Positions 18,250 through 27,381 are shown, numbered from the stretch's first letter. The stretch: 64,000 nt of DNA from Streptomyces sp. Mut1 (GCF_030719295.1 NZ_CP120997.1:5962001-6026000); one strand, 5' to 3'. The notes: a model not told the origin generated them from the letters alone. Program-made: numbers and translations.

Positions 18250-19365
18250 ATGAACGGGACGACCGGGACAGGGCTGCCCGGATCACCGACAACGCTGTTC
18301 GACCACGCGCTGCGGCTACATCAACTGGTTCCGGATGAGCCGCTTCCGCGCGACGGGTACCCCTTTCCCGATGACGCGTTGCACCGTCGCCGAGGCCCGA
18401 AGGCACCCAAGGACCGGCACTTGGCCGGCAAGGATATTGCGCTCATTCTGGACACGCATTTCGCGCGGGCCTCCACCCTGCCCAGCGAATTGGCCGACGT
18501 CTTCCACGACGTCTATGTCCCGATTCACCACAACGAGCACATCGCCGCCGTGGCTGCGCGGGTGGACATAGAACGCGCTCGTCAAACGGGCCGCTGGCTG
18601 GTCCGCTATGGCACCGATCGCTGCTCAGTCACTGTCGGGCTTGCCCTGCTCGCCGTTGCGGGAACAGCTGACGACATCCCGCTGATTCAGACGATCGGGC
18701 TGCTCTCCGACCGCTTCGGGCCGCTGGCGGCGCACGCCTTCGAGCGGCAGACAGGAGGAGTCGAAGCCCTGCTCTGGCTCGCCGAGCGAGTCACCGGCTG
18801 GGGACGTGTCTACGTCGTCGAAGCTCTCTGCAGACTCGACGACCCAGCTGCCCGACCATGGCTGCTGCGTAGGGCCTGTGATGGCGACTTCCTCAACGGA
18901 TACTTCGCCGGCAAGGTCGCCACAGTCGCCAGACTCCATGAGGCGCTTGCAGAGCTCGACACTGACCGAGAGATGGTCGACCACATCGGTCGGCTACTCC
19001 ATCTCATGAGCGACTGCGGGGGGATGGGACTCACTCTCGCTCAATACCCCCATTCGAGAGTGGTCCTGGAAGCTCATGCCCGCCATGTGGGTTTGCTCAG
19101 CCCGACCATGGAGCGCTACTTCACGATCGCGGTGCTCACTCAGCACCTGACTACGGAGCCTTCCGAGGCTGCGGGGTGCACCGCGGCACAACAGGAAGCG
19201 CTCCGGGCGACCTACCTCGAGGTACTCGACCGCGAGGAGTGGATCCAGGCCGCACGTGCCGGGATTGCCGCGGATGACAACCGGATGCGGTGGCTCGCCG
19301 ACCACCGGGCGCCACAGCTGAGGCTGCGTGCGTTCCCCGATCGAGAGCCAGATGCCGAGGAATAG
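18250..19365 (+). CDS. Unknown protein, probable HEAT-like alpha-solenoid
   Basis: A 371-residue protein I do not recognise. ATG 18250 is the likeliest start (MNGTTGTGLPG...), but no ribosome site is seen. The middle is a run of amphipathic helices with HEAT-like spacing, for example DDIPLIQTIGLLSDRFGPLA and WGRVYVVEALCRLDDPAARP. No catalytic motif, signal peptide or membrane span was found. Codon use is visibly less GC3-biased than its neighbours, and sample lines run 60-67% GC versus about 70% around it. It stands alone between two strong terminators (18091-18122 and 19441-19481), consistent with an acquired gene. Function cannot be inferred. Confidence 0.65.
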   Translation: MNGTTGTGLPGSPTTLFDHALRLHQLVPDEPLPRDGYPFPDDALHRRRGPKAPKDRHLAGKDIALILDTHFARASTLPSELADVFHDVYVPIHHNEHIAAVAARVDIERARQTGRWLVRYGTDRCSVTVGLALLAVAGTADDIPLIQTIGLLSDRFGPLAAHAFERQTGGVEALLWLAERVTGWGRVYVVEALCRLDDPAARPWLLRRACDGDFLNGYFAGKVATVARLHEALAELDTDREMVDHIGRLLHLMSDCGGMGLTLAQYPHSRVVLEAHARHVGLLSPTMERYFTIAVLTQHLTTEPSEAAGCTAAQQEALRATYLEVLDREEWIQAARAGIAADDNRMRWLADHRAPQLRLRAFPDREPDAEE

Positions 19366-19440
19366 CGCACGCCAGGAATGAGTGGTCTCCGCCAGTACCG
19401 GTGAACCCGGTGTCCTGAGACACCACGGGTGACATGACAG

Positions 19441-19481
19441 CGGGTGCGGGCGGGTCTTCACGGAAGACCCGCCCGCACCCG
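19441..19481. terminator. Strong bidirectional terminator
   Basis: A perfect 18-bp stem (19441-19458 with 19464-19481) with a 5-base loop separates the convergent unknown gene and the TerD gene. Confidence 0.88.
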
Positions 19482-19497
19482 TTCGCCGTTCCCGGTG

Positions 19498-20034
19498 TCA
19501 TGCGCCGTAGTCGCGGCTGCCCATCGCCGTGGCGAACGAGTCCGGGTCCCCGTCGAAGCCCCGTACCGTCCCGTGGAAGCGCCAGCCGCCGGCGGAGTCG
19601 CGTACGAATTCGGCCACGACGGCCGCCGTGGCGTTGCCCACCGAGGAGAAGTCGTCCTCGGCGAGCGTCGCGTAGCCCTCGCGGATCTGGACCCCGGTGT
19701 TCTCTATGGCGCCGAACGTCTTGAGTCCGTCGCGCTGTTGGATGGCCACACCGACGACGACCCGGCCGTACTCCTCGGAGAGCCGGTCCAGCTCCAGCGT
19801 CATCTCCTCGTCGTAGCCCAGCCCCTGTCCCGTCCTGCTGTCGCGGTTCAGCGTGATGGTGCCGTCGGGTGCCCGGCTGTCGAAGTGCACGAGGTACGCC
19901 GGGCTGCCGTACGGCTCGTCCGCCGGGTAGGTCGCCGCGATGATGTCGAGGTCGTTGGGGGCCTCACTCTGGTCGCTGGGGTCCCACTTGATCCTCACCT
20001 CGACCTTTTCGAGGTCCTTGTTGGGAGTGCTCAT
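19498..20034 (-). CDS. TerD family stress protein
   Basis: A 178-residue protein starting at the ATG complementary to 20032-20034, with AGGAGGAC six bases upstream; the longer open frame lacks a ribosome site. It shows TerD-type features: PNDLDIIAATY, a GQGLGYDEEMTLELDRL stretch, and GNATAAVVAEFVRD. TerD domains bind calcium and are linked to tellurite resistance, stress and, in Streptomyces, differentiation. The usual N-terminal GVSL...KGG stretch is not evident, so this is a divergent member. It is monocistronic and divergent from the DUF4937-like gene. Confidence 0.8.
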   Translation of the reverse strand: MSTPNKDLEKVEVRIKWDPSDQSEAPNDLDIIAATYPADEPYGSPAYLVHFDSRAPDGTITLNRDSRTGQGLGYDEEMTLELDRLSEEYGRVVVGVAIQQRDGLKTFGAIENTGVQIREGYATLAEDDFSSVGNATAAVVAEFVRDSAGGWRFHGTVRGFDGDPDSFATAMGSRDYGA

Positions 20035-20225
20035 CGGACTGTCCTCCTGCGCCCGGGGGCGTTGCTCCGGTTCCGTCCTCCGATCATGTCCGTAACTGCC
20101 CACGGAACCAACAGGCTTGGATGCGAGCGGCTGAAACGGGCCACGATCCGACGAGAGAAGGCCGGTTCCGGCGTACTGACCCGGAGCGTGACCCACGCCA
20201 CGCCCGGCGGCCGTACGATGGCGCC

Positions 20226-20831
20226 GTGCTGGTCAAGTGGATTCGCTGCAGTGTGACGGACCGTCGAGGATTCGAACGGGGGCAGCGGAAGTGGGCGGGG
20301 CTGCTGGGTGAGCCGGGGTTCAGGGGGCAGGGCGGCGGCTGGAGCCGTGGCCGGCCCGAGGTGGCGCATGTCTTCGCCTTCTGGGAGAACCGGGTCTTCT
20401 ACGACTCGTTCATGGCACGCGGCCACGACACCCTGGCGGCCGCGCAGGCCGGTACGTACAACGACATCCAGGTCAAGCTCTTCGAGTACCGCTTCGACGT
20501 GAAGACCGGATTCGAACCCCGCTTCACGGACGCGGACGTGCTCAGGGTGGCCCACAGCCAGGTGCACGAGGACCGGGTCGAGCACTTCGCGCTCATGCAG
20601 CAGCGGGTGTGGAACCCGGCGATGGCGGGGTCGCCCGGGATGCTGCGGGGCATCTTCGGCGAGGCGCCGGGGCACGAGTTCCTGGTCCTGTCGATGTGGC
20701 AGTCCAGCGCCGAGCGCGGAAAGTACCGGCCGGGCAGTGTCGACCGGCTCTCGGAGCGCGCGCAGACCGAACAGGACGTGGCCGCGCTGGCCGGGGACGT
20801 CGTGCAACTCGAACCGTCCTGGACGGTGTGA
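20226..20831 (+). CDS. YdbC/DUF4937-like protein of unknown function
   Basis: A 201-residue protein beginning VLVKWIRCSVTDRRGFERGQRKW. The GTG at 20226 has no ribosome site but a -10-like TACGAT (20214-20219) ends 6 bases before it, suggesting a leaderless mRNA. The N-terminal half, with GEPGFRGQGGGW and HVFAFWENRVFYDSF, resembles the DUF4937/YdbC family, which has an antibiotic-monooxygenase-like ferredoxin fold. The second half (ADVLRVAHSQVHEDRVEHF, GHEFLVLSMWQS) looks like a second copy of the same fold. No catalytic residues can be named. Followed after 90 bases by the phosphatase gene. Confidence 0.7.
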   Translation: MLVKWIRCSVTDRRGFERGQRKWAGLLGEPGFRGQGGGWSRGRPEVAHVFAFWENRVFYDSFMARGHDTLAAAQAGTYNDIQVKLFEYRFDVKTGFEPRFTDADVLRVAHSQVHEDRVEHFALMQQRVWNPAMAGSPGMLRGIFGEAPGHEFLVLSMWQSSAERGKYRPGSVDRLSERAQTEQDVAALAGDVVQLEPSWTV

Positions 20832-20921
20832 CCGCCCGGGAAACGGGGTAGCGCCGACGACATGCACCGATGATTTCCGGACAACTGCTCGAACGGCGGC
20901 AACTCGATCTAGGGTCGGTGC

Positions 20922-21581
20922 ATGGCACGACCGCAACGCATCGTTCTTGTCCGGCACGGGGAGTCCGAGGGCAACGCCGACGACACCGTGTACGAGCGCG
21001 AGCCCGACCACGCGCTGAGGCTCACCCCCACAGGGCTGCGCCAGGCCCGCGAGACGGGGGTGCGGCTGCGCGAACTCTTCGGCCCGGAGCGGGTCAGTGT
21101 GTACGTCTCCCCCTACCGGCGCACCCACGAGACGTTCGCCTCCCTCGGCCTGGACGCCGGGCGCGTGCGGGTCCGTGAGGAGCCCCGGCTGCGCGAGCAG
21201 GACTGGGGGAACTGGCAGGACCACGACGACGTCAGGCTCCAGAAGGCGTACCGGGACGCCTACGGGCACTTCTTCTACCGCTTCGCGCAGGGCGAGTCGG
21301 GGGCGGACGTGTACGACCGGGTCGGCGCCTTCCTGGAGAGCCTGCACCGCAGCTTCGAGGCCCCCGACCACCCGCCGAACGTCCTGCTCGTCACGCACGG
21401 GCTGACCATGCGGCTGTTCTGCATGCGCTGGTTCCACTGGTCCGTGGCCGAATTCGAATCGCTTTCCAACCCCGGAAACGGGGAATCGCGCACGCTGGTA
21501 CTGGGCAAGGACGGGCGCTACACCCTCGACCGGCCCTTCGAGCGCTGGCGTACCCCTGAGCCGTACGGCATCACCGGATAG
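20922..21581 (+). CDS. Histidine phosphatase family protein
   Basis: A 219-residue branch-1 histidine phosphatase (phosphoglycerate-mutase-like). The phosphorylated His12 is in IVLVRHGESEGN, the catalytic acid region contains LREQDWGNWQD, and the second His is in VLLVTHGLTMRLF. Family members dephosphorylate sugars, nucleotides or proteins; the substrate here is unknown. There is no ribosome site; TAGGGT (20910-20915) ends 6 bases before the ATG, so the mRNA is probably leaderless with its own promoter. The next gene starts 10 bases after the stop, so they may also be cotranscribed. Confidence 0.88.
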   Translation: MARPQRIVLVRHGESEGNADDTVYEREPDHALRLTPTGLRQARETGVRLRELFGPERVSVYVSPYRRTHETFASLGLDAGRVRVREEPRLREQDWGNWQDHDDVRLQKAYRDAYGHFFYRFAQGESGADVYDRVGAFLESLHRSFEAPDHPPNVLLVTHGLTMRLFCMRWFHWSVAEFESLSNPGNGESRTLVLGKDGRYTLDRPFERWRTPEPYGITG

Positions 21582-21591
21582 AGTGGAAGCG

Positions 21592-22494
21592 ATGACCGAA
21601 TCCGCTTCCGACCAGCGCATCGAACGCGCCCTCGCCAGCCTGCGCGGCCTGTCCGTGGGAGACGCCCTGGGCTCCCAGTTCTTCGTGCCGGCCAACTATC
21701 CGCTCCTGAAGGACCGCGCACTGCCCCCCGGGCCGTGGCAGTGGACCGACGACACGGAAATGGCCTGTTCCGTCCTGGCCGTGCTCCGCGACCACGGCCG
21801 TATCGACCAGGACGCCCTCGCCCACTCGTTCGCGGAGCACCACGATTTCGACCGCGGATACGGCCCCGCCGTCAACCGGCTGCTCCGCCTCGTGCGCGAG
21901 GGCGGGGACTGGCGGGAGCTCGCCTCCGCCCTGTTCAAGGGCCAGGGCTCGTGGGGCAACGGCTCGTCGATGCGCATCGCGCCGCTCGGCGCCTGGTACG
22001 CGGACGACCCCGAGCAGGCCACGCACCAGGCCGAGATCTCCTCGTACACCACGCACCAGCACCGGGAGGCCGTCGTGGGTGCGATGGCCGTGGCGGCGGC
22101 CGCCGCGCTCGTGGCCTCGCCGTCCGGGCCCCCCGCCCCCGCGGACCTGCTGGACGGTGTCGTCGCGCTCGTCCCGCGCAGCGCGGTCGGCGCCGGGCTG
22201 CGGCGCGCCCGCGACATGCTGGACTACGAGGACGCGGGCACCGTGGCGGCGGTCCTCGGCAACGGGCGCCGTACCAGCGCGCACGACACCGTCCCGTTCG
22301 CCCTGTGGTCGGCGGCCCGCAGCCTCGGCGACTTCGAGCAGGCCTTCTGGGTGACCGCACAGGCAGGCGGCGACGTCGACACGACCTGCGCGATCGTCGG
22401 CGGAGTGGTCGCGGCAGGCAGCGCGGGCGCACCACCGGCGGCATGGGTGGCGCAGACGGAAGAGCTGCCGCACTGGTCGACGCGCGCGGCCTGA
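21592..22494 (+). CDS. ADP-ribosylglycohydrolase family protein
   Basis: A 300-residue ARH/DraG-like hydrolase that would remove ADP-ribose from protein or DNA. The metal-binding motifs are QWTDDTEM (Thr52-Asp53-Asp54) near the N-terminus and GGDVDTTCAIVGG near the C-terminus; GSWGNGSSMRIAPLG is also family-typical. A GTG at 21583 is in frame, but ATG 21592 is preferred: TAGAGT (21579-21584) ends 7 bases upstream, the geometry of a leaderless start. It overlaps the end of the phosphatase gene with this hexamer. The biological target is unknown. Confidence 0.9.
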   Translation: MTESASDQRIERALASLRGLSVGDALGSQFFVPANYPLLKDRALPPGPWQWTDDTEMACSVLAVLRDHGRIDQDALAHSFAEHHDFDRGYGPAVNRLLRLVREGGDWRELASALFKGQGSWGNGSSMRIAPLGAWYADDPEQATHQAEISSYTTHQHREAVVGAMAVAAAAALVASPSGPPAPADLLDGVVALVPRSAVGAGLRRARDMLDYEDAGTVAAVLGNGRRTSAHDTVPFALWSAARSLGDFEQAFWVTAQAGGDVDTTCAIVGGVVAAGSAGAPPAAWVAQTEELPHWSTRAA

Positions 22495-22733
22495 GGCCGC
22501 GCGCCCCGGGCGTGCGACGGGACTTTCCGGACGCGGTCCAGCCGGACCGCCGCCCCGACTGTCACGGTCCTGCCACAGCCGAGCCCGGCCCGGCCGACAG
22601 CCATCGCACGGGGTTACTCTTTCGGCCACGCCGCCCTCGGTGATCATCACGACGGGCGCGCACCGAATGAGACGCCGGGGGGCCGCGCGCCGCCCTGGGC
22701 ACGCGTGAGCGGACCCCGGTGGGGAGGGGTCCC

Positions 22734-24611
22734 ATGTCAGAAATTCCGTCAGAAAATCCGTCAGATTCAGCCCGGCCCGCACCTGCGCCGGCCGCATCCG
22801 CAGAGCCCCGGCCCGCGCCTGACGCCTCCGGGGCGGCCTCGTCAGGAGGCGGGTCCCCCGAGGCAGGGACCGATCCCGCGGACGGGCGCATACCCGCCCC
22901 CGCCGCGGCACCGGCGGACCCCGCGGCACCGGCGGACCCCGCGGCACCGGCGGACCCCGCGGCACCGGCGGACCCCGCGGCCCGCGCCACGGGGCAGAGC
23001 ACCGTTCCGGAGCCGCCGAAGATCCCGGCCTACGCGCAGCAGCCCCCCGGACAGCCGCCCCGGACCGACCCGTGGGGCAAGCCGCAGCCCTCGGCGGTCT
23101 CGCGCCTCCGCTCGGTGAAGCCGGGGCCCGTGCACCCCGGAACCCTCTGGGCGGTCCTCGCCACCGCACTGCTCAGCACGGTCCTGCTGGGCGACGGCAT
23201 CGGCCTGAACATGCTCATCGTCGCGCTGCCCGCGGCGGCCGGGGCGTACATCGCCGCGTGGGCGGCCGGCCGGCGGCTGCGCCCCTGGAGCGCCGTGTGG
23301 GGGATCGGGGGACTGGCGCTGCTGGTCGTTCCCGCGCTCCGGGACGCGGGCTGGCCGACGTTCCTCGCTCTCGTGTCCGCTCTGGCGCTCGGCTCGCTGG
23401 CGCTGCACGGCAGCCGCAGCTGGCTCGGCGTCTTCCTCGGCTCGTTCGGCCTGTTCACCTCCGTCTTCGAATCGCTGGGCTGGGGCGTCCGGGGCGTGCG
23501 CGACCGCATGGCGGGGTCGCGGGACCGCTACGGCGTCGTCCTGCGGTCCGCGGCCGTGGCCGTCGTCCTGCTCATCGTGTTCGGGGCGCTCTTCGCGAGC
23601 GCCGACGCGGCCTTCGCCGATCTCCTCGGCAGCCTGACCCCCGATGTGTCGGTCGGCGACAGCCCGTGGCGGATCTTCCTGGGCGTGCTCGGCCTCGTCG
23701 GTGCCCTTGCCGCCGCGTACACCGCCGCCGCGCCGGTCCGCTGGGACCGGGCGACGATACGCCCCGGCAAGGCCCGCGGACGGCTGGAATGGGCGCTGCC
23801 GCTGGTCGTCCTGAACCTGCTCTTCGCCGTCTTCCTCGCCATTCAGCTCACGGTGCTGCTCGGTGGATACGACAAGGTGATGGCCGAGACGGACCTCAGC
23901 TACTCCGAGTACGCCCGCCAGGGCTTCTGGCAGCTGCTCTGGGCCACGGTCCTCACGCTCGGGGTGATCGCACTCGCCCTGCGCTGGGCTCCTCGCGGCG
24001 GCGCCCGCGACCGCACGCTCGTACGCGGCGTGCTCGGCACCCTGTGCCTGCTCACGCTCGTCGTGGTGGCCTCCGCGCTGCGGCGCATGGACCTCTACGT
24101 CGACGCGTACGGCCTGACCCGGCTGCGCATCTCGGTGGCCGCGGTGGAACTGTGGCTCGGGGTGGTCCTCGTGCTGATCATGGCGGCCGGTGTCTTCGGC
24201 CCCCGGCTGCTGCCGCGGGCCGTCGCGGCGAGCGCGGCCGTCGGCGTACTGGCCTTCGGGCTGGTCTCGCCCGACGGTCTGATCGCCGAGCAGAACGTGC
24301 AGCGCTACCGCGATGATCACTCGATCGACATCGAGTACCTCAAGGGGCTGTCGGCCGATGCCGTGCCCGCCCTCGACACTCTGCCGGAACCCCTGCGCTC
24401 CTGTGCGCTGGCGGACATCCAACGCGGACTGCGGGGCTCGGACGAGCCCTGGTACGCGACGAGCTGGGGGGAGAAGCGGGCCCGGGACATCCTCGGCGAC
24501 TGGGACCCCGGCTACCGCACACTCGAATGCCGGGGCCTGAGCTCGGGCGACAACGGCGAGGAACGCGGCGGCGGGACGGACGACCCGTACGACCCCTACG
24601 ACCCGTACTGA
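22734..24611 (+). CDS. Polytopic membrane protein, DUF4153/DUF4173-like
   Basis: A 625-residue membrane protein. ATG 22734 follows GGGGAGGGG (22721-22729). The first ~125 residues are Pro/Ala-rich and contain a perfect 18-bp tandem repeat coding APADPA four times. About ten hydrophobic segments follow, in the order typical of DUF4153/DUF4173 proteins, then a cytosolic or external tail with IDIEYLKGLSADAVPALDTL and a terminal DPYDPYDPY. The DHSIDIEYL region is a conserved part of the family. No function is established for it. It stands alone, with an upstream gap rich in GC palindromes. Confidence 0.75.
   Translation: MSEIPSENPSDSARPAPAPAASAEPRPAPDASGAASSGGGSPEAGTDPADGRIPAPAAAPADPAAPADPAAPADPAAPADPAARATGQSTVPEPPKIPAYAQQPPGQPPRTDPWGKPQPSAVSRLRSVKPGPVHPGTLWAVLATALLSTVLLGDGIGLNMLIVALPAAAGAYIAAWAAGRRLRPWSAVWGIGGLALLVVPALRDAGWPTFLALVSALALGSLALHGSRSWLGVFLGSFGLFTSVFESLGWGVRGVRDRMAGSRDRYGVVLRSAAVAVVLLIVFGALFASADAAFADLLGSLTPDVSVGDSPWRIFLGVLGLVGALAAAYTAAAPVRWDRATIRPGKARGRLEWALPLVVLNLLFAVFLAIQLTVLLGGYDKVMAETDLSYSEYARQGFWQLLWATVLTLGVIALALRWAPRGGARDRTLVRGVLGTLCLLTLVVVASALRRMDLYVDAYGLTRLRISVAAVELWLGVVLVLIMAAGVFGPRLLPRAVAASAAVGVLAFGLVSPDGLIAEQNVQRYRDDHSIDIEYLKGLSADAVPALDTLPEPLRSCALADIQRGLRGSDEPWYATSWGEKRARDILGDWDPGYRTLECRGLSSGDNGEERGGGTDDPYDPYDPY
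22908..22979 (+). repeat. 18-bp coding minisatellite, 4 perfect copies
   Basis: The unit GCACCGGCGGACCCCGCG is repeated four times without mismatch (22908, 22926, 22944, 22962), coding APADPA repeats in the disordered N-terminus of the membrane protein. Perfect identity suggests recent slippage. Confidence 0.9.
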
Positions 24612-24709
24612 CCCGGCCGGCCCGGTCTATCCGGCCGGCTCCGCACGGACCGTACTGATCCGGGCCGTTCCGTGCTGACTCGGCCGGCCCGGCCGGTCCG
24701 CACGGACCC
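24604..24709 (+). repeat. Degenerate intergenic repeats after the DUF4153-like gene
   Basis: Copies of CGTACTGACCCGGCCGG occur at 24604, 24651 (shortened, diverged) and 24671, interleaved with two copies of CCGCACGGACC (about 24641 and 24699). Several GGCCGG palindromes could form termination hairpins for the converging genes. Confidence 0.4.
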
Positions 24710-24846
24710 GCACCGAGGGTCCCCGCACGCGCCCCGCGTCACCGGCCTGCCGGCGGGGATGCCTTCCGTACGGAAACGCCGGACATGCGGGCCGCCCCCC
24801 CCGAGGCGGCCCGCAACCGGCATCGTGTCCGCGCGGTGGACGCACG

Positions 24847-26400
24847 CTAGGCCGCCGGCCCCCCGGCCGCGGCCTTGCCGCTCAGCGCGTCCAGGTCGCT
24901 TTTGCGCACCCGGATGATGAGCAGCGCGGTCAGCAGGGCGAGGCCGGCCATGGCCACCGCCGCGAGGAACGCGGTGGATATGCCCTCGGCGAGCACCGCG
25001 TGGCCCCAGCTTCCGGGCAGCTCCCGGGTCTTGGCGAACTGAGCCTTCTGCTCCGGCGAAGCCTGCGCCAGGAACTTCGGCACCTGCTTCTCCGCCTCGC
25101 TGCGGCTGGCCGTACCGAAGACCGTGACCAGGATGGACAGCCCCAGCGAACCGCCCACCTGCTGGCTCGCGTTGAGCAGGCTGGAGGCGGCGCCCGCCTC
25201 GTGCTGCGCGACCCCGGAGACCGCCGTCAGGGTGAGCGTCACGAAATTGAGCCCCATACCGAAGCCGAACACGAGCATCGGGCCGAGGACCCCCGCCGGG
25301 TAGGAGCTGCCGGAGGAGATGAAGGTGAGCCAGAACAGGCCGATACCCGCGAGCGCCGAACCCGTGACCATGAACGGCTTGGGACCGAGAACCGGCAGGA
25401 ACCGCTGCGAGAGCCCCGCTCCCATGATGATCGCGACGGTCACGGGCAGGAAGGCCAGGCCGGACTCGATGGGGCTGTAGGCCAGGACGTTCTGCACGAA
25501 CAGCACGATGAAGAAGAACATCCCGAACATGGCCGCGGCCAGGCTGAGCATGATCACGTATGTGCCGGAGCGATTGCGGTCGGCGAACATCCGCAGCGGC
25601 GTGATCGGCTCCTTGGCCTTCATCTCGACGAGCACGAAGAGAGCGAGCAGAATCACCGCCGCACCGAAGGACGCCAGGGTGAGCGAGTCGCGCCAGCCCT
25701 CCTCGGAGGCCCGGATGAACCCGTACACCAGCGAGGCCATGCCGAGAGTCGAGGTCAGGGCGCCGGATATGTCGAAGCGGCCCGGATGCCTCGCGGACTC
25801 GTTGATGTACATCGGAGCCAGGACGGCGATCAGCACACCGATCGGCACGTTGACGAAGAACACCCAGCGCCAGTCGAGCCATTCGGTGAGCATCCCGCCC
25901 GCCAGCAGGCCGATCGCACCACCGCCCGCGGACACCGCGGCGAAGACACCGAAGGCGCGGTTGCGCTCGGGGCCTTCGGGGAATGTGGTGGTGATCAGGG
26001 CGAGGGCGGTAGGCGAGGCGATCGCGCCGCCGATGCCCTGGAGCGCGCGGGCGGCGAGCAACTGCCAGGGCTCCTGGGCGAATCCACCGAGGAGCGAGGC
26101 GAGCGTGAAGATCAGGATGCCGGCCATGAACACGCGGCGGCGGCCGAGGATGTCCCCGGCCCGGCCCCCGAGCAGCAGCAGGCCGCCGAAGGTGAGCGTG
26201 TAGGCGCTCAGGACCCAGGAGAGATCCGTGGTCGAGAAACGCAGGGCTCCCTGGATGTGCGGGAGTGCGATGTTGACGATTGTGGAGTCGAGCACAACCA
26301 TCAACTGACAGGCGGCGATGACGGCCAGGGCGATTCCAGGTCGGCCCTGCCGGCGCGCCGTGCCCGGAGAGCTCCGCGCGTCTAACTGAGAGGTGGTCAC
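24847..26400 (-). CDS. MFS drug exporter, DHA2 (EmrB/QacA) family, 14 TMS
   Basis: A 517-residue transporter. The start is the GTG complementary to 26398-26400 with GGGGGA upstream. TMS1 carries the DHA2 motif VVLDSTIVNIALPHI, the TMS2-3 loop has GRAGDILGRRRVF (motif A), and motif C-like GGAIGLLAGGMLTEW follows; about 14 hydrophobic segments are present. Such proteins export drugs by proton antiport. The divergent TetR gene and the twin inverted repeats between them indicate local repression. The natural substrate is unknown. Confidence 0.92.
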   Translation of the reverse strand: MTTSQLDARSSPGTARRQGRPGIALAVIAACQLMVVLDSTIVNIALPHIQGALRFSTTDLSWVLSAYTLTFGGLLLLGGRAGDILGRRRVFMAGILIFTLASLLGGFAQEPWQLLAARALQGIGGAIASPTALALITTTFPEGPERNRAFGVFAAVSAGGGAIGLLAGGMLTEWLDWRWVFFVNVPIGVLIAVLAPMYINESARHPGRFDISGALTSTLGMASLVYGFIRASEEGWRDSLTLASFGAAVILLALFVLVEMKAKEPITPLRMFADRNRSGTYVIMLSLAAAMFGMFFFIVLFVQNVLAYSPIESGLAFLPVTVAIIMGAGLSQRFLPVLGPKPFMVTGSALAGIGLFWLTFISSGSSYPAGVLGPMLVFGFGMGLNFVTLTLTAVSGVAQHEAGAASSLLNASQQVGGSLGLSILVTVFGTASRSEAEKQVPKFLAQASPEQKAQFAKTRELPGSWGHAVLAEGISTAFLAAVAMAGLALLTALLIIRVRKSDLDALSGKAAAGGPAA

Positions 26401-26423
26401 TGAAGGTCCCCCACAAGTGAATT

Positions 26424-26443
26424 AGTGAACGGTTCCGTTCACT
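26424..26443. promoter_or_regulatory. TetR-type operator 1
   Basis: A perfect inverted repeat, AGTGAACGG-TT-CCGTTCACT, 20 bp long, 23 bases upstream of the exporter start. It shares its AGTGAACG...CGTTCACT core with operator 2, 48 bp away centre to centre. Confidence 0.88.
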
Positions 26444-26471
26444 GTGCCGTCAACGTTAGTGAGTCCCCTCC

Positions 26472-26491
26472 AGTGAACGCAACCGTTCACT
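26472..26491. promoter_or_regulatory. TetR-type operator 2
   Basis: A perfect inverted repeat, AGTGAACG-CAAC-CGTTCACT, 20 bp, with one extra outer C:G pair. Together with operator 1 it forms a phased pair in the divergent promoter. Confidence 0.88.
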
Positions 26492-26639
26492 GGGTCCGTC
26501 GTTGGCGGTTCTGCCCGGAGCCGCTGTTCCGGCCGGGAACTGCTCGGTCCCGTGCCGCCCGTCGCACCCAGCGCCCGCCGACTTCCGACCCCGGCGGGTT
26601 CACGGGGGCGAACCCCACCTCTTCGATGGAGAGAAGTTC

Positions 26640-27266
26640 ATGGCTACTTCGCGATCGGCTGCCGCCGCCCGGCAGTCGGTGGTGTCCCTTCGCCGCCGAG
26701 GATCCGTGCTGGAACGCGCGATCCTCGAAGCGGCGCTGGAAGCGCTCAGTAAGGTCGGCTGGAACGGGCTGACGATGGAAGGGGTGGCCGCCGGTGCGCA
26801 GACCGGAAAGGCCGCGATCTACCGCCGTTGGTCCTCCAAGGAGGAGCTGGTCGCCGAGGCGCTGCGCAGCGCGCTGCCGGCGCTGGGCCTTGCCCCCGAC
26901 TCGGGGAACGTGCGCGACGATCTCTACCAGCTGTGCCGCGCCATGCGGGACGCGATGCTCTCCACGTCCGGCTCTGCCCTGCGGTCGGTCATTCACGAAT
27001 GCGACGGCGTTACGGCGGAACGCTTCCAGTCGGTGATCCTCAACGGCGTGATCCGGCCGTCGACCGACCTCATCAGGGAAGTGGTGAGCCGGGGCGTCGA
27101 ACGCGGCGAGGTGCGCGCCGGTGCCCTGCGGGAGCTGGCCTTCGACGTCATCCCCGCGATGATGATGTATCGCACCAAGGTGTGCGGCAGCGTGTGGGAC
27201 GACGAGGAGATCGAGGCGCTGATCGATCAGGTCGTGGTCCCGTTCTTCCGCCCGGACGCCCCCTGA
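26640..27266 (+). CDS. TetR/AcrR family repressor of the adjacent exporter
   Basis: A 208-residue regulator starting at ATG 26640 (GGAGAG six bases upstream). The N-terminal HTH (about residues 43-65, [21 protein letters not shown]) is typical TetR; the C-terminal ligand domain is TetR_C-like and ends with VPFFRPDAP. The divergent orientation and the two palindromes at 26424 and 26472 imply that it represses the exporter and itself, with an unknown inducer releasing it. Confidence 0.92.
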   Translation: MATSRSAAAARQSVVSLRRRGSVLERAILEAALEALSKVGWNGLTMEGVAAGAQTGKAAIYRRWSSKEELVAEALRSALPALGLAPDSGNVRDDLYQLCRAMRDAMLSTSGSALRSVIHECDGVTAERFQSVILNGVIRPSTDLIREVVSRGVERGEVRAGALRELAFDVIPAMMMYRTKVCGSVWDDEEIEALIDQVVVPFFRPDAP

Positions 27267-27381
27267 GGTCGCGCTCCGGCCTTCCGCGGTGGCCCGCCCG
27301 GCGTCACGGCGCCGGTGCGGGCGGCCGAGGGGCGCCCCGGGGTGTTCCTGGCGTTCCCTTCGGCGTACGCTGACAGACGCC

